Shown: positions 44,184 to 53,416, counted from the stretch's first letter. The stretch: DNA of 64,000 nucleotides from Streptomyces sp. NBC_01260 (GCF_036226405.1 NZ_CP108464.1:5022001-5086000), one strand, 5' to 3'. Translations and numbers: made by a program. Notes: generated by a model from the sequence alone, not told the origin.

Positions 44184-45176
44184 TCAGCGCGCGGACCGCT
44201 CCGCCCGCGTGGCCCCGGCGCTCTGCGCCGAGTATCGCGCCGCCTCCCTGATCGCCGTCACCGCGTCGGCGGTGCGGCGCGGCGACGATCGGACCGTACG
44301 GCTGAACTCGACGTGCAGGAAAGGAAGTTCGGCCGCTGCCGCAGCTCGGCCCTGGACGTTCGTGCGGCCCTCCAGGGAGCAGCGGCGCACCCAGACCCGG
44401 CAGACGTCGAAGCCCTCCCGCTTCAGTGCCGCCGCCAGCCCCTCGCCCCAGGCGCGGCCGTGGTCGCCCTTCCCGGTGGAGACGATCACGTCGTAGTCCG
44501 GTTCGGTGGAGTCGGCGTAGCCGTGGAGCTGGATGCCGGGCAGCCGGTGGGCGACCAGTTCGGCGCAGACCGCGTGGAAGACGGTGTCCCGGCGGTGGGC
44601 GACGTCGGCCGCGTCGCCCTCGCCCGCCCTGCGGTTCGCACCCGCCAGGACCATGACCCCGCCCGGTGTGGCCCGCCAGGCGCCCACGCCCAGCTTCTCG
44701 CTGTCGGCGTCGGCGACCGGGTGCGGGACCTGGACGGACCAGGTCGCAGCGGGGCGGGACAGGTCGATGTACACGCGCCCCCAGCCGCGGGCGGACTCCG
44801 GGGCCCGGTCGGCGATCTCGGCGAAGCGCCGGCCGGTGGCCGTGTCCGTGAAGGTACTGACCCCGAAGTCGACCTCGGCGAGGAGTCGTGCGGCGTCCTT
44901 GTGGCGGCCGTCGAGATAGAGCCCGACGCCGTCGGCGATGGTGCGGCGGTCCAGGGCCGTCGGCGGGTGGAAGGCGCTGCGGCGGATCGTGCCCTGGGTG
45001 AAATCGTCGATCCGGGCTGCCAGGTCGACGCCGTCACGGGGCCGGGCATGCTGCGGCCGGCCCTTGTCGGAATCCCCTCCTCCGGAGGGGGTGACGAGCA
45101 CCACAACAGCCGCTACGACAGCTGTGACCAGCAATGTTGCAGAGATCGCCGAATTTTTGGCCCATTTGCTCGTCAT
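44184..45176 (-). CDS. Membrane-anchored or secreted protein of unknown function
   Basis: About 330 aa. One N-terminal membrane segment (ISATLLVTAVVAAVVVLV) is followed by a basic linker and two soluble parts. The C-terminal part has GVMVLAGANRRAGE, RLPGIQLHGYADSTEPDYDVIVSTGKG, EGFDVCRVWVRRCSLEGRTNVQGR and PFLHVEFSRTVR, which suggest a hydrolase fold with conserved His, Asp and Arg, but I cannot name the family. It is divergent from the CapA-like gene. An ATG at 45194 would leave only 2 bp between the two start codons; the ATG at 45176 is therefore given. Being next to a polymer-export locus it might act on the same polymer; that is speculation. Confidence 0.75.
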   Translation of the reverse strand: MTSKWAKNSAISATLLVTAVVAAVVVLVTPSGGGDSDKGRPQHARPRDGVDLAARIDDFTQGTIRRSAFHPPTALDRRTIADGVGLYLDGRHKDAARLLAEVDFGVSTFTDTATGRRFAEIADRAPESARGWGRVYIDLSRPAATWSVQVPHPVADADSEKLGVGAWRATPGGVMVLAGANRRAGEGDAADVAHRRDTVFHAVCAELVAHRLPGIQLHGYADSTEPDYDVIVSTGKGDHGRAWGEGLAAALKREGFDVCRVWVRRCSLEGRTNVQGRAAAAAELPFLHVEFSRTVRSSPRRTADAVTAIREAARYSAQSAGATRAERSAR

Positions 45177-45196
45177 ATTGAAGTAAAAATACATGG

Positions 45197-46411
45197 GTGA
45201 CCCGACGTCCTTATGTTCCCTTCACCTCTCGCGCCGCCCTGGCCGGGCTCCTCGCCCTGGCCACTACGGGCTGCTCCCTCCTGGGCAGTGATGCCGGGTC
45301 AGGCGGGAGCGATCCGGCCAAGAGCGCGGGGACGTCGTTCACCGTCGCCGCGGCCGGTGACATCCTGATTCACCCGCCGCTGATCGAGCAGGCCCGCAAG
45401 GACGCGAAGGCCGAGGGGAAGCAGGGGCTCGACTTCTACCGGCTCATGGCCGGGGTGAAGCCCGTCATCTCCCGTGCCGACCTGGCGATCTGCCACTTCG
45501 AGCCGGTGGTGGGCAAGCCGAACGGACCCTTCCGCAGCTACCCGGACTTCCTGGTGCCGCCGCAGATCACCACCGCGGTGAAGCAGATCGGTTACGACAC
45601 CTGCTCGAGCGCGTCGAACCACACCCTCGACCACGGCCAGGCCGGTGTGAAGCGCACCCTGGACGCCCTCGACGAGGCCGGACTGAAGCACACCGGTTCG
45701 GCGCGCAGCAAGGCCGAGGCCGACAAGCCGCTGATCATGGATGTGAAGGGCGTCAAGGTCGCGCAGCTCTCGTACGCCTTCGGCTTCAACGGGCGCGAGG
45801 TCCCGGCCGGTACGCCCTGGATCGTCAACCAGAACGACTTCGACCGGATCAAGGAAGCCGAGAAGCGGGCCCGCGCGGCCGGCGCCGATGTGGTCATCCT
45901 GAGCATCCACTGGGGGCGCGAGCACCACCCCGAGCCGAGCTCCGCCCAGATCAAGCTGGCGCGCAGGATCGCCCGGGAGACCGGCATCAACCTGGTCATC
46001 GGCCATCACGCCCATGTCGTGCAGCCGATGGAGAAGGTCGACGGGACCTGGATCGCATACGGACTGGGCAATCAGGTCGCCCGGCACGACGTGCCGTCCG
46101 GACTGACCGAGGAAGGCGTCGTCGGCTGGTTCGAGTTCCACAAGAGCGGCGGCTCGTGGGACGTGAAGGCGCGGTACGTGCCGACGCTCATCACCATTCC
46201 GCCCGACGCGGACGAGGCGAACCCGGCGCCCTCCGACGCGGTCCAGGACCACCGGCTCGTCGATGTGGCCGCGGCGCTGCGCGACGACAAGAAGCTGACG
46301 CCCGAGGAACGGGCCCGCTACCGGCTGGCGTTCGAGCGCACCCAGGGCACGATGCTCAACCGCGGGGCCGCGCAGGACGGCCTGAAACCGCTGGAGGACC
46401 TGCCCGGCTGA
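45197..46411 (+). CDS. capA: CapA-like lipoprotein (poly-gamma-glutamate synthesis/metallophosphatase fold)
   Basis: 404 aa from a GTG. Lipobox at LALATTGCSLL (Cys about residue 26). The body is the PGA_cap domain: FTVAAAGDILIHPP (metal-site GD), FEPVVGKPNGPFRSYPDF, SSASNHTLDHGQAG, VVILSIHWGREH and INLVIGHHAHVVQP. In Bacillus, CapA/PgsA assists export of poly-gamma-glutamate. The pgsB and pgsC homologues lie 2.7 kb downstream on the same strand. No ribosome binding site is visible before the GTG; the AT-rich TATTGAAGTAAAAATACAT just upstream could be a promoter of a leaderless mRNA. Confidence 0.85.
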   Translation: MTRRPYVPFTSRAALAGLLALATTGCSLLGSDAGSGGSDPAKSAGTSFTVAAAGDILIHPPLIEQARKDAKAEGKQGLDFYRLMAGVKPVISRADLAICHFEPVVGKPNGPFRSYPDFLVPPQITTAVKQIGYDTCSSASNHTLDHGQAGVKRTLDALDEAGLKHTGSARSKAEADKPLIMDVKGVKVAQLSYAFGFNGREVPAGTPWIVNQNDFDRIKEAEKRARAAGADVVILSIHWGREHHPEPSSAQIKLARRIARETGINLVIGHHAHVVQPMEKVDGTWIAYGLGNQVARHDVPSGLTEEGVVGWFEFHKSGGSWDVKARYVPTLITIPPDADEANPAPSDAVQDHRLVDVAAALRDDKKLTPEERARYRLAFERTQGTMLNRGAAQDGLKPLEDLPG

Positions 46412-46847
46412 CCTCCGGGCGGCGGAGGCCGGGCGAGGGGGCCGAACCGCGATGGTCGGGCGAGGCCGGGCCGTGCGGGTGGGAGCAGTCGGACCGTGCA
46501 GCCATTGGGTGAAGACGGCCGGTGAAGACAGTCGGGTGAGGACGGCCAGGTGAACACGGGATGTCTCCGGGGTTTACCTGGCCTCCTCTGTGGCTTGATC
46601 CGAGTGGTCTGCATCACAACTGCCCTCTTCGCTACAACCGTTCGGAATGCGAACGAGTCATGATCTTCCGCGTGGACGTTCGATTCTTCGGGCGCGTCAA
46701 CGCGCCCTGAAGTCCGATACGTCCGGAAAGAAACAGAAGCCGCGGAAGTTCAGCAGCGAGCGGAAATTCCGTTTGCTCCTGCAGTGTCGACAGCTCCTGC
46801 AGCGCCGGTAGTACCAGAAACGCAAGAAGTTCCAGAAGGGATGCACC
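46412..46847 (+). promoter_or_regulatory. Leader/promoter region of the Cache-HAMP-pgsBC operon
   Basis: 436 bp without a clear gene. The inverted repeat GTTCG-gaatg-CGAAC (46640-46654) and the tight hairpin GGGCGCG-TCAA-CGCGCCC (46690-46707) suggest a regulator site and a leader structure. From 46690 to the ATG the DNA is relatively AT-rich and contains the direct repeat CTCCTGCAG (twice). A 54-codon frame from ATG 46647 exists, but its codon use is not Streptomyces-like. Confidence 0.4.
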
Positions 46848-49130
46848 ATGGCCGCCTCGCCTGTGAAGCGGCGACACAAGGTCCGCCGCCGGGCTGATAT
46901 GTCGCTGTTGGGTGGTATACGGCCGCCCATCGCGGTCCTCTCGGTCCTGCTGCTCTCACTGGCCGCCATCACCGCGCTCGGTCTGGGCCGCACGGCGCAG
47001 GACCGGGTGCCCGAGGCGGTACTGACCTCGCAGCAGCAGTTCGCCGAGGACGGCGCAATCGCGCTGCGCGCGTCCATCGACGAGAGCTTCACCGACCTGG
47101 GGCGGACCGCCGGCCTGTTCAACGCCGCGGACCCGGTCTCTCCCGACGCCGTGCTCGACAAGATCAGCAGCGTCTACCAGAAGTGGACCGGCACAGCGGT
47201 CGTCGAGATCTCCTCCGGCAAGCTGCTCGCCGCACGCGGTGAGAATGTCCCCCTCACCGCGATCGACACCACCAAGCTCAGCGGCAAGGACGCGCTCGGC
47301 CCCCGCATGGTGAAGCTGGCCAACGGAGAGACCCGGCTGCTCTCCTTCGCGCTGCTCTCCTGGCCCGGCGCCCCGCAGCAACTCCTGGTCGCCTCCAGTA
47401 ATCTGCGGTTCCCCGGCATCAGCCTGGGCCAGTTCCGCTCCATCGCCGTCATCGACGCGGACGCCGACATCCTCTCCAGCGACGGCATCCCGCAGCCCGA
47501 GCAGTTGCTCACCGACACCCAGCGCGCCGACGCCAAACGCGCCGACAAGCAGCTGAAGAGCTTCGCGAAGACCGCCTCGGTCAAGGTCCGACAGCACCCC
47601 ATGTCCGCCAAGGAGCCCGGCTCCGGCGGCTTCCCCGGCGTCAGCGGCAGCCTGCTGGGCAGCCTGCACACGGGCGACCGGAGCGTCGCCGGTTACGCCT
47701 CGCTCGCCGGCGTCCAGCCAGGCGAGCCCACTGTCGCCACCGGCCTCGGCCTCAGCGTCGTCGCCATGGTCGCGGTGGCCGAGAACCCCACCACAGCCGC
47801 CGGCCCGTTCTTCGGCCTGGTTGCCGCGGGCGCCCTGGTCGTCGTCGGCGCACTCGCCGTCGCACTGCTCCTGGGCACCGTCCAGCGGCCGCTGATCCGG
47901 CTCTTCCTGGAGAGCCGGCGGCTGACCCGCGGCGACCTCACCCGACCGGTCAGCGTCCCTTCCTACGGCGAAGCCGCCCGGATCGGGAACTCCCTGGAAC
48001 GGCTGCGCCGTCAGCTGCTCGGTGAGGACCGGTCCGCCGAGCCGCCCCGGCGCGGCCGGTTCGGCACCCGCGGACTGATCCTCGTCTGCGGGGTGCTGGT
48101 ACTCGCCTGGTGCGGACCGATGCTGCTGCTCCTCAACCGGGCCGATGACACCGCCGTCGTACCGCAGCAGCTGGTCAACGACCAGCGCGAGCGGACCGAC
48201 ACGCTCACCGACCGGGTGCGCCGGGCCCTCAACGAGGGACAGGCCGACCTGCTGTCCGTGGCCACCCTGATCGGCGCCGGCACCTCGCCCGCCGATATGC
48301 GCACCGTCCTGGAACGGACCCGACTGGAGCACGACCGCTACCAGTCGCTGTACGTCGTCGACACGTCAGGAAAGGTCGTCGCGCAGGCCGGTGACACTCC
48401 GCAGCAGCCGGCCGGCAAGGCATCCAGCCAGCTGATCCGGGTGCTCAACGACTCCGGCAAGAAGCCGGTCATCGCCGCCCAGGCCGGGATACCCGGCCGC
48501 GACGGCGCCACAGTCGTCGGCGAGTTCCGCATCGACTTCCTCAACGGCCTGCTCAAGCGGCCCGGCCTCGGTCAGATCAACATCGTCGACGACAAGCAGC
48601 GGATCATCGGCGGCAACACCGGCTACCGCGCCTTCCAGGAGCTGCCCGGCGAACGGCTGCGGACGCTCGTGACGGGCACCAACCAGAAGACCGGCGTCAG
48701 CATGCACCCCAGCGGCATCCTGTACCGCGACGGCGGCAAGGTGCAGATCGCCGCGGCCGCGCCCTTCGTCGGCGGCGGGGCGGCGAAGACCCTCGGCTGG
48801 ACCGTGGTCAGCCGGCAGCCCGCCAGTTCCCTCGCCATCCCCGAGTACCGGAAGCAGAACCTCACGGTGCTCGCCGGGCTGCTGGGGATGGCCGCGGCCA
48901 TCGCCTGTCTGGGCTGGCTGCACATCATCGTCGTACGCCCGCTGCGCGCCCTCGCCGACCAGGCCGAGGCGCTCGCCGGCGGTGAGCGGCGCACCGTCCT
49001 CTATCCGCGCCACCACGACGAGGTCGGCGCCGTCACCCGCTCCCTGGAGCTGGTACGCCAGCAGCTCCCGGCGCAGCAGAAGCGCGAGCCCGCGCCGACG
49101 GCGCCCACGACCTACGCCGAAAGGACCTGA
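46848..49130 (+). CDS. Large membrane protein with two extracytoplasmic sensor-like regions and HAMP segments
   Basis: 760 aa. Membrane segments at about 26-48 (PPIAVLSVLLLSLAAI), 325-350 (LVAAGALVVVGALAVALLL), 405-425 (LILVCGVLVLAWCGPMLLLL) and 675-700 (LTVLAGLLGMAAAIACLGWL). Residues about 50-320 and 430-670 are extracytoplasmic, Cache/PAS-like (YQSLYVVDTSGKVVAQAGD). After TM2 and TM4 are HAMP-like pieces (RLTRGDLTRPVSVPSYGEAARIGNSLERL; EALAGGERRTVLYPRHHDEVGAVTRSLELV, cited as motifs). There is no kinase, cyclase or other output domain, so it may be a structural or regulatory subunit of the polymer synthase. It is 6 bp upstream of pgsB. Confidence 0.8.
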   Translation: MAASPVKRRHKVRRRADMSLLGGIRPPIAVLSVLLLSLAAITALGLGRTAQDRVPEAVLTSQQQFAEDGAIALRASIDESFTDLGRTAGLFNAADPVSPDAVLDKISSVYQKWTGTAVVEISSGKLLAARGENVPLTAIDTTKLSGKDALGPRMVKLANGETRLLSFALLSWPGAPQQLLVASSNLRFPGISLGQFRSIAVIDADADILSSDGIPQPEQLLTDTQRADAKRADKQLKSFAKTASVKVRQHPMSAKEPGSGGFPGVSGSLLGSLHTGDRSVAGYASLAGVQPGEPTVATGLGLSVVAMVAVAENPTTAAGPFFGLVAAGALVVVGALAVALLLGTVQRPLIRLFLESRRLTRGDLTRPVSVPSYGEAARIGNSLERLRRQLLGEDRSAEPPRRGRFGTRGLILVCGVLVLAWCGPMLLLLNRADDTAVVPQQLVNDQRERTDTLTDRVRRALNEGQADLLSVATLIGAGTSPADMRTVLERTRLEHDRYQSLYVVDTSGKVVAQAGDTPQQPAGKASSQLIRVLNDSGKKPVIAAQAGIPGRDGATVVGEFRIDFLNGLLKRPGLGQINIVDDKQRIIGGNTGYRAFQELPGERLRTLVTGTNQKTGVSMHPSGILYRDGGKVQIAAAAPFVGGGAAKTLGWTVVSRQPASSLAIPEYRKQNLTVLAGLLGMAAAIACLGWLHIIVVRPLRALADQAEALAGGERRTVLYPRHHDEVGAVTRSLELVRQQLPAQQKREPAPTAPTTYAERT

Positions 49131-49136
49131 CCGGCC

Positions 49137-50741
49137 GTGCTGTTCCTTTACACCGTGCTGGTGGTGTGCTGTGCGATCCTGCTGACAGCGGGCATCGTCG
49201 AGCAGCGACGCCACTTCATCAACCTGGAGCGCATACCCGCCCGGGTCCTGGTGAACGGCATCCGCGGTAAGTCCTCCATCACCCGGCTCTGCGCGGGCGC
49301 CCTGCGGGGCGGCGATCTGGTGACCGTCGCCAAGACCACCGGTACGGCGGCCCGGTTCATCCACCCGGACGCCACCGAGGAGCCCGTCTACCGCAAGTTC
49401 GGCCTGGCCAACGTCGTCGAGCAGATCGGCATCGTGCGCCGCGCCGCGGCGTACGACCCGCAGGCCCTGGTCATCGAGTGCATGGCGGTGATGCCCGCGC
49501 TCCAGGAGATCAACCAGTCCAAGCTGATCCGCTCCACGATCGGCGTGCTCTGCAACGTGCGCGAGGACCACCTGGCCGAGATGGGACCGACCCTCGACGA
49601 CGTGGCGCGCTCGCTCTGCCGCTCCATGCCGGAGGGCGGCATCTGCGTGACCGCCGAGGTCGACCGGTTCGCGATCCTCCAGGAGGAGGCCGACGCCCGC
49701 GACTGCGAGCTCATCTACGCCGATCCCGAGACCGTGAGCGACGCGGAGCTGCGCGGCTTCAGCTGGTTCACCTTCAAGGAGAACGTGGCCATCGCGCTGA
49801 AGGTCGCCGAACTGCTCGGCGTGGAGCGGGAAACCGCGCTGAAGGGGATGTACGAGGCCCCGCCGGACCCGGGAGTCCTCTCCGTCGAGCGGTATCTGAC
49901 ACCGGACGGCAAGAAGCTGCGGTTCGCCAACGTCTTCGCGGCCAACGACCCCGAGTCCACGCTGATGAACGTCAACCAGCTGCTGGATCTGGGCGCCGTC
50001 CATCGTCCGCTGAACGTCGTCATCAACTGCCGCCCCGACCGGGTCGAACGAAACGGCCAGATGGGCGAGATCATCCCCGATCTCCAGCCCGACAAGGTCT
50101 TCGTCATCGGCCACCCGGCCAAGAGCGCCATCGACGCGATCCCCGCCGAGTGGCGCGGCCGCGCGGTGGACCTGGGCGGTGACCGGCGCGATCCGGAGGA
50201 GTTCATGCGGGAGCTGCTCGGCGGCCTCGGGCCCGACTCGTCACTGATCGCCATTGGCAACATCCACGGCCAGGGCGAACTGCTGCTGGAGCACCTCAGC
50301 GAACTCCCGCCCGACGAGACCCCGGACGAGCAGCCCGACGACGCCCCGGACGAGCAGCCCGAGGAGACCCCGGACGAGCAGCCGGAACCGCACGCTCCGC
50401 AGGACATCCGCCACGACGAGACGATGCCGCTCCAGCAGTACCGGCCGCATCTGGACCCGTACGCGCCCTACCCGGAGGCGTACGAGACCCGCTACCAGCC
50501 GCACCCCACGGTCCAGGCGCCGATGCCGACGCCGACGCCGGCGCAGTCCCGGCCGCGCGGCATGTTCGAGCCCGCGCTGCACCCGGACCCCCAGCACCAG
50601 CAGCACCACCAGCACCAGCAGTCGGAGCACCAGCAGCCCGTACAGCCGTACCGGCACGGGCAGCCGGAACCGGACGGGCAGCAGCCCCCGCAGGACCCTT
50701 ACCAGCAGAGCCGGCAGAACAGCGCAGGAGACCCCCGTTGA
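49137..50741 (+). CDS. pgsB: Poly-gamma-glutamate synthase subunit PgsB/CapB
   Basis: 534 aa, GTG start. After an N-terminal membrane segment (FLYTVLVVCCAILLTAGIVE), the Mur-ligase-like ATP-grasp of CapB begins: RIPARVLVNGIRGKSSITRLC (P loop), then VIECMAVMPALQEINQSK, CNVREDHLAEMGPT and FAANDPESTLMNV. CapB activates glutamate carboxylates for amide polymerisation at the membrane. Known CapB proteins are about 390-400 aa; this one carries about 130 extra C-terminal residues, first acidic (DETPDEQPDD repeats) then His/Gln/Pro-rich. It overlaps pgsC by 4 bp. Confidence 0.92.
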   Translation: MLFLYTVLVVCCAILLTAGIVEQRRHFINLERIPARVLVNGIRGKSSITRLCAGALRGGDLVTVAKTTGTAARFIHPDATEEPVYRKFGLANVVEQIGIVRRAAAYDPQALVIECMAVMPALQEINQSKLIRSTIGVLCNVREDHLAEMGPTLDDVARSLCRSMPEGGICVTAEVDRFAILQEEADARDCELIYADPETVSDAELRGFSWFTFKENVAIALKVAELLGVERETALKGMYEAPPDPGVLSVERYLTPDGKKLRFANVFAANDPESTLMNVNQLLDLGAVHRPLNVVINCRPDRVERNGQMGEIIPDLQPDKVFVIGHPAKSAIDAIPAEWRGRAVDLGGDRRDPEEFMRELLGGLGPDSSLIAIGNIHGQGELLLEHLSELPPDETPDEQPDDAPDEQPEETPDEQPEPHAPQDIRHDETMPLQQYRPHLDPYAPYPEAYETRYQPHPTVQAPMPTPTPAQSRPRGMFEPALHPDPQHQQHHQHQQSEHQQPVQPYRHGQPEPDGQQPPQDPYQQSRQNSAGDPR

Positions 50742-51220
50742 TTCCCACCGTCCTGACGCCCGAGATCGCCGCCATCGGCATCGCGCTCGGCCTGATGTTC
50801 TCCCTGGTCTGCTATCTGACGACCAACCTCTCACCCGGCGGCATGATCACCCCCGGCTGGCTGGCGCTGACCCTCGTCGAGGATCTCCAGCGCGCGGCCA
50901 TGGTGGTCGGCGTCACCGTCCTCACGTACGTCTCCGTGCTGCTGCTCCAGAAGGTCGTCATCCTCTACGGGAAGCGGCTGTTCTCCGCGGTGGTGCTGAC
51001 CGGGGTCATCCTCCAGGCGACGGTGATGATCGTGCTCCAGGTGGAGTTCCCGCTGATGTACGCCAACCAGACCCTCGGCTTCATCGTCCCGGGTCTCATC
51101 GCCTACCAGCTGGTCCGCCAGCCGAAGGGCGCGACGCTGCTGGCCACCGGCTCGGTCTCGCTGCTCGCCTACGTCGTCCTGACCGCCGGCATCCTGCTCG
51201 GCGCCCTTCCGTCTGCCTGA
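50738..51220 (+). CDS. pgsC: Poly-gamma-glutamate synthase membrane subunit PgsC/CapC
   Basis: 160 aa, highly hydrophobic, four to five membrane segments (EIAAIGIALGLMFSLVCYLTT, VGVTVLTYVSVLLLQ, VLTGVILQATVMIVLQVEF, LLAYVVLTAGILLGAL). The NLSPGGMITPGWLAL segment is the conserved PgsC signature. Start is TTG, overlapping the pgsB stop as TTGA, with GCAGGAGA 6 nt upstream. Together with PgsB it forms the catalytic membrane complex. Confidence 0.92.
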   Translation: MIPTVLTPEIAAIGIALGLMFSLVCYLTTNLSPGGMITPGWLALTLVEDLQRAAMVVGVTVLTYVSVLLLQKVVILYGKRLFSAVVLTGVILQATVMIVLQVEFPLMYANQTLGFIVPGLIAYQLVRQPKGATLLATGSVSLLAYVVLTAGILLGALPSA

Positions 51221-51229
51221 GGTGATCTC

Positions 51230-52309
51230 ATGACCGCTCCCCGTACCAAGCAGTCCAAGCGCCCCCGCCAGATCCTGCACGCCGTCACGGTGGTCGCGCT
51301 GCTCGCCGGCAGCGCGTACTTCACGGTGGAACTCCGCAAGGACGAACAGGCCAAGGCGCCCGCCGTCCAGGCCATCACGGACAAGCCGGCCGGCGCCGCG
51401 CTGAAGTCCGGGAAAGAGACCTGGGAACGGCTGAACGCACCCGCCCGTACGGTCCTGCGCGACGCCGGCGGCAAGGTCCTCGCCACGTTCACCGACCACG
51501 CCCGCACCGCCACGCTCACCGGCCCCTCCCGTACCTTCGCCGAACCCACCAACACCAAGTCCCGTGTGGTCACCGAGAACTGGGTGCGACTGATGCCGGA
51601 GAAGTGGAAGAAGGGCGCCGAGAAGCAGCAGTGGTTCAAGGACTGGTTCAAGACCTTCTACGGCAGCGAGGAGGACGATCTGTTCGCCTTCGCCTTCCAG
51701 TACGTCGAAGGGGCGCCGGTCAAGAAGGACGACGAGGGGGTCTCCTACGCCGGGGACGCCCAGTTCGGGCCCATCAACCCGAACGGCAGCGAGGGCAACG
51801 ACCTGCGCCTGGAGCAGTCGGACTTCTTCGACTACCTGGGCATCCCCTACACCTTCCGCAACGGTGTCACCCGTCAGCCCGAGAAGCAGCGCTACCGGTC
51901 CATGGACTGCTCGGGCTTCATGCGGACGATCCTCGGCTACCGCGCCCGCTACCCGCTCGCCCCCCTCGACGGCCAGGGCGACGGACTGCCCCGCACCGCC
52001 AACGGCATCGCCCGCTCCAAGCTCGGCGCCGATGTGATCCCGCTCAAGGGCATATCGGCCGCGGACCGGCCCACCTCGATCGATGTGCTGCAACCGGGCG
52101 ACCTGGTCTTCTTCAAGCTCGACCAGCGCACCGGGCAGCGGCTGGACCACATCGGCATGTACATGGGCCATGACTCGGACGGCCACCTGATCTTCGTCTC
52201 CAGCCGGGAGGAAGTGAACGGCCCGACCATCGGCGACAAGGGCGGCACCTCACGCCTCGACGGAAACGGCTACTACGCGGCGACGCTGCGCAGCGCGAAG
52301 CGGCTCTAA
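51230..52309 (+). CDS. NlpC/P60-type hydrolase of the polymer locus
   Basis: 359 aa with an N-terminal membrane anchor (LHAVTVVALLAGSAYFTV). The C-terminal 150 residues are an NlpC/P60 cysteine-peptidase fold: catalytic Cys in RSMDCSGFMRT, structural LQPGDLVFF, and catalytic His in LDHIGMYMGHD. The family cleaves gamma-D-glutamyl bonds in peptidoglycan or poly-gamma-glutamate (compare PgdS of Bacillus), so in this locus it may trim or release the polymer. A near-perfect GAGGTGATCT ribosome site is 2-11 nt before the ATG; it starts 9 bp after pgsC. Confidence 0.85.
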   Translation: MTAPRTKQSKRPRQILHAVTVVALLAGSAYFTVELRKDEQAKAPAVQAITDKPAGAALKSGKETWERLNAPARTVLRDAGGKVLATFTDHARTATLTGPSRTFAEPTNTKSRVVTENWVRLMPEKWKKGAEKQQWFKDWFKTFYGSEEDDLFAFAFQYVEGAPVKKDDEGVSYAGDAQFGPINPNGSEGNDLRLEQSDFFDYLGIPYTFRNGVTRQPEKQRYRSMDCSGFMRTILGYRARYPLAPLDGQGDGLPRTANGIARSKLGADVIPLKGISAADRPTSIDVLQPGDLVFFKLDQRTGQRLDHIGMYMGHDSDGHLIFVSSREEVNGPTIGDKGGTSRLDGNGYYAATLRSAKRL

Positions 52310-52340
52310 GGTCTCGCGTGCGGATCAGGCCGGATCAGGG
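52308..52340 (+). repeat. Half-copy of the eno-distal palindromic repeat
   Basis: AAGGTCTCGCGTGCGGATCA followed by GGCCGGATCAGGG matches the left half of the palindrome at 61248-61314 in most positions and begins inside the TAA stop of the hydrolase gene. It has no opposite arm. Confidence 0.5.
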
Positions 52341-52447
52341 AGCGGACGCCGCGGACCGGCGGGCGGCACGGGCCAGTTCACCCAATGGCCGCCCCTCGGT
52401 CACACCCGGCATCCGCTCCCGACACTTTGACCGGCTGATGTACATTC

Positions 52448-53416
52448 GTGCTGATCTCGCTGGTGGTGCCTGGTTTCAACGAGCAAGAGATACTCGAACG
52501 CTTCCATGAACGCGTGACGGATGAGATGACCCGGCTGGGTCACGCGTTCCAACTCGTGTACGTCGACGACGGGAGCACGGACCGGACCCTGCCGATTCTG
52601 CGGCAGCTGGCCGCCGCCGATCCACGGGCCCGCTACGTCTCCTTCAGCCGCAACTTCGGCAAGGAGGCCGCCATGCTGGCCGGCCTCCAGCACGCCGAGG
52701 GCGACGCCGTCGTCATCATGGACGCCGACCTCCAGCATCCGCCGGAGCTCGTCGGCCGGATGCTGGAGGAGCACGCGCACGGCTACGACCAGGTGATCGC
52801 CCGGCGCACCCGCAAGGGCGACCGCGTCACCCGGACGCTCACCGCACGCGCCTACTACTGGCTGATCAACCGGCTGGTGGACGTGGAACTCGTCGACGGG
52901 GTAGGGGACTTCCGGCTGCTGTCGCGCCGGGCCGCCGACGCCGTGCTCGAACTCACCGAATACAACCGGTTCTCCAAGGGCCTCTTCGCCTGGGTCGGAT
53001 TCCCCACCACGACGTTCAGCTACGAGAACGCCGTCCGCGAAGAGGGCCGCTCCGCCTGGACCTTCGGGAAACTGCTGAACTACGGGCTCGACGGGCTGCT
53101 CTCGTTCAACAACAAGCCGTTGCGCGCCGCGCTCTACCTCGGCCTGCTGCTGATGTCCCTCGCCCTCGTCTACTCCGGCTGGATCGTCGGCGTCGCCCTG
53201 GTGAAGGGCGTCGACACCCCCGGATACGTCACCCTCCTCGTCGCGGTCACCGCCCTCGCCGGGGTCCAGATGGTGATGGTCGGGGTGGTCGGGGAGTACG
53301 TCGGCCGTATCTACTACGAGGTGAAGCGCCGCCCGCACTACCTGGTGCAGGACACCAACACCCGGGTCCGCAGGCCGGCCCCGGAGCCGGAACCCCTGGA
53401 GTTCGTACGCCGATGA
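52448..53416 (+). CDS. GtrB/DPM1-like polyprenyl-phosphate glycosyltransferase
   Basis: 322 aa, GTG start. GT2 fold with VVPGFNEQEILERF, YVDDGSTDRT and DADLQHPPELV; the DxD-type site and the VDGVGDFRLLSRRA acceptor motif are clear. Two C-terminal membrane segments (AALYLGLLLMSLALVYSGWIV, LLVAVTALAGVQMVMVGVVGEYVGRIY) place it with GtrB and Ppm-type enzymes that charge undecaprenyl phosphate with a sugar. It overlaps the GtrA-like gene by 4 bp. It could supply a sugar that decorates the polymer or the wall. Confidence 0.92.
   Translation: MLISLVVPGFNEQEILERFHERVTDEMTRLGHAFQLVYVDDGSTDRTLPILRQLAAADPRARYVSFSRNFGKEAAMLAGLQHAEGDAVVIMDADLQHPPELVGRMLEEHAHGYDQVIARRTRKGDRVTRTLTARAYYWLINRLVDVELVDGVGDFRLLSRRAADAVLELTEYNRFSKGLFAWVGFPTTTFSYENAVREEGRSAWTFGKLLNYGLDGLLSFNNKPLRAALYLGLLLMSLALVYSGWIVGVALVKGVDTPGYVTLLVAVTALAGVQMVMVGVVGEYVGRIYYEVKRRPHYLVQDTNTRVRRPAPEPEPLEFVRR

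Noticed and set aside
46647..46811. A 54-codon leader gene before the Cache/HAMP gene
   Set aside because: Third-position composition is not Streptomyces-like and there is no ribosome binding site; likely untranslated leader.
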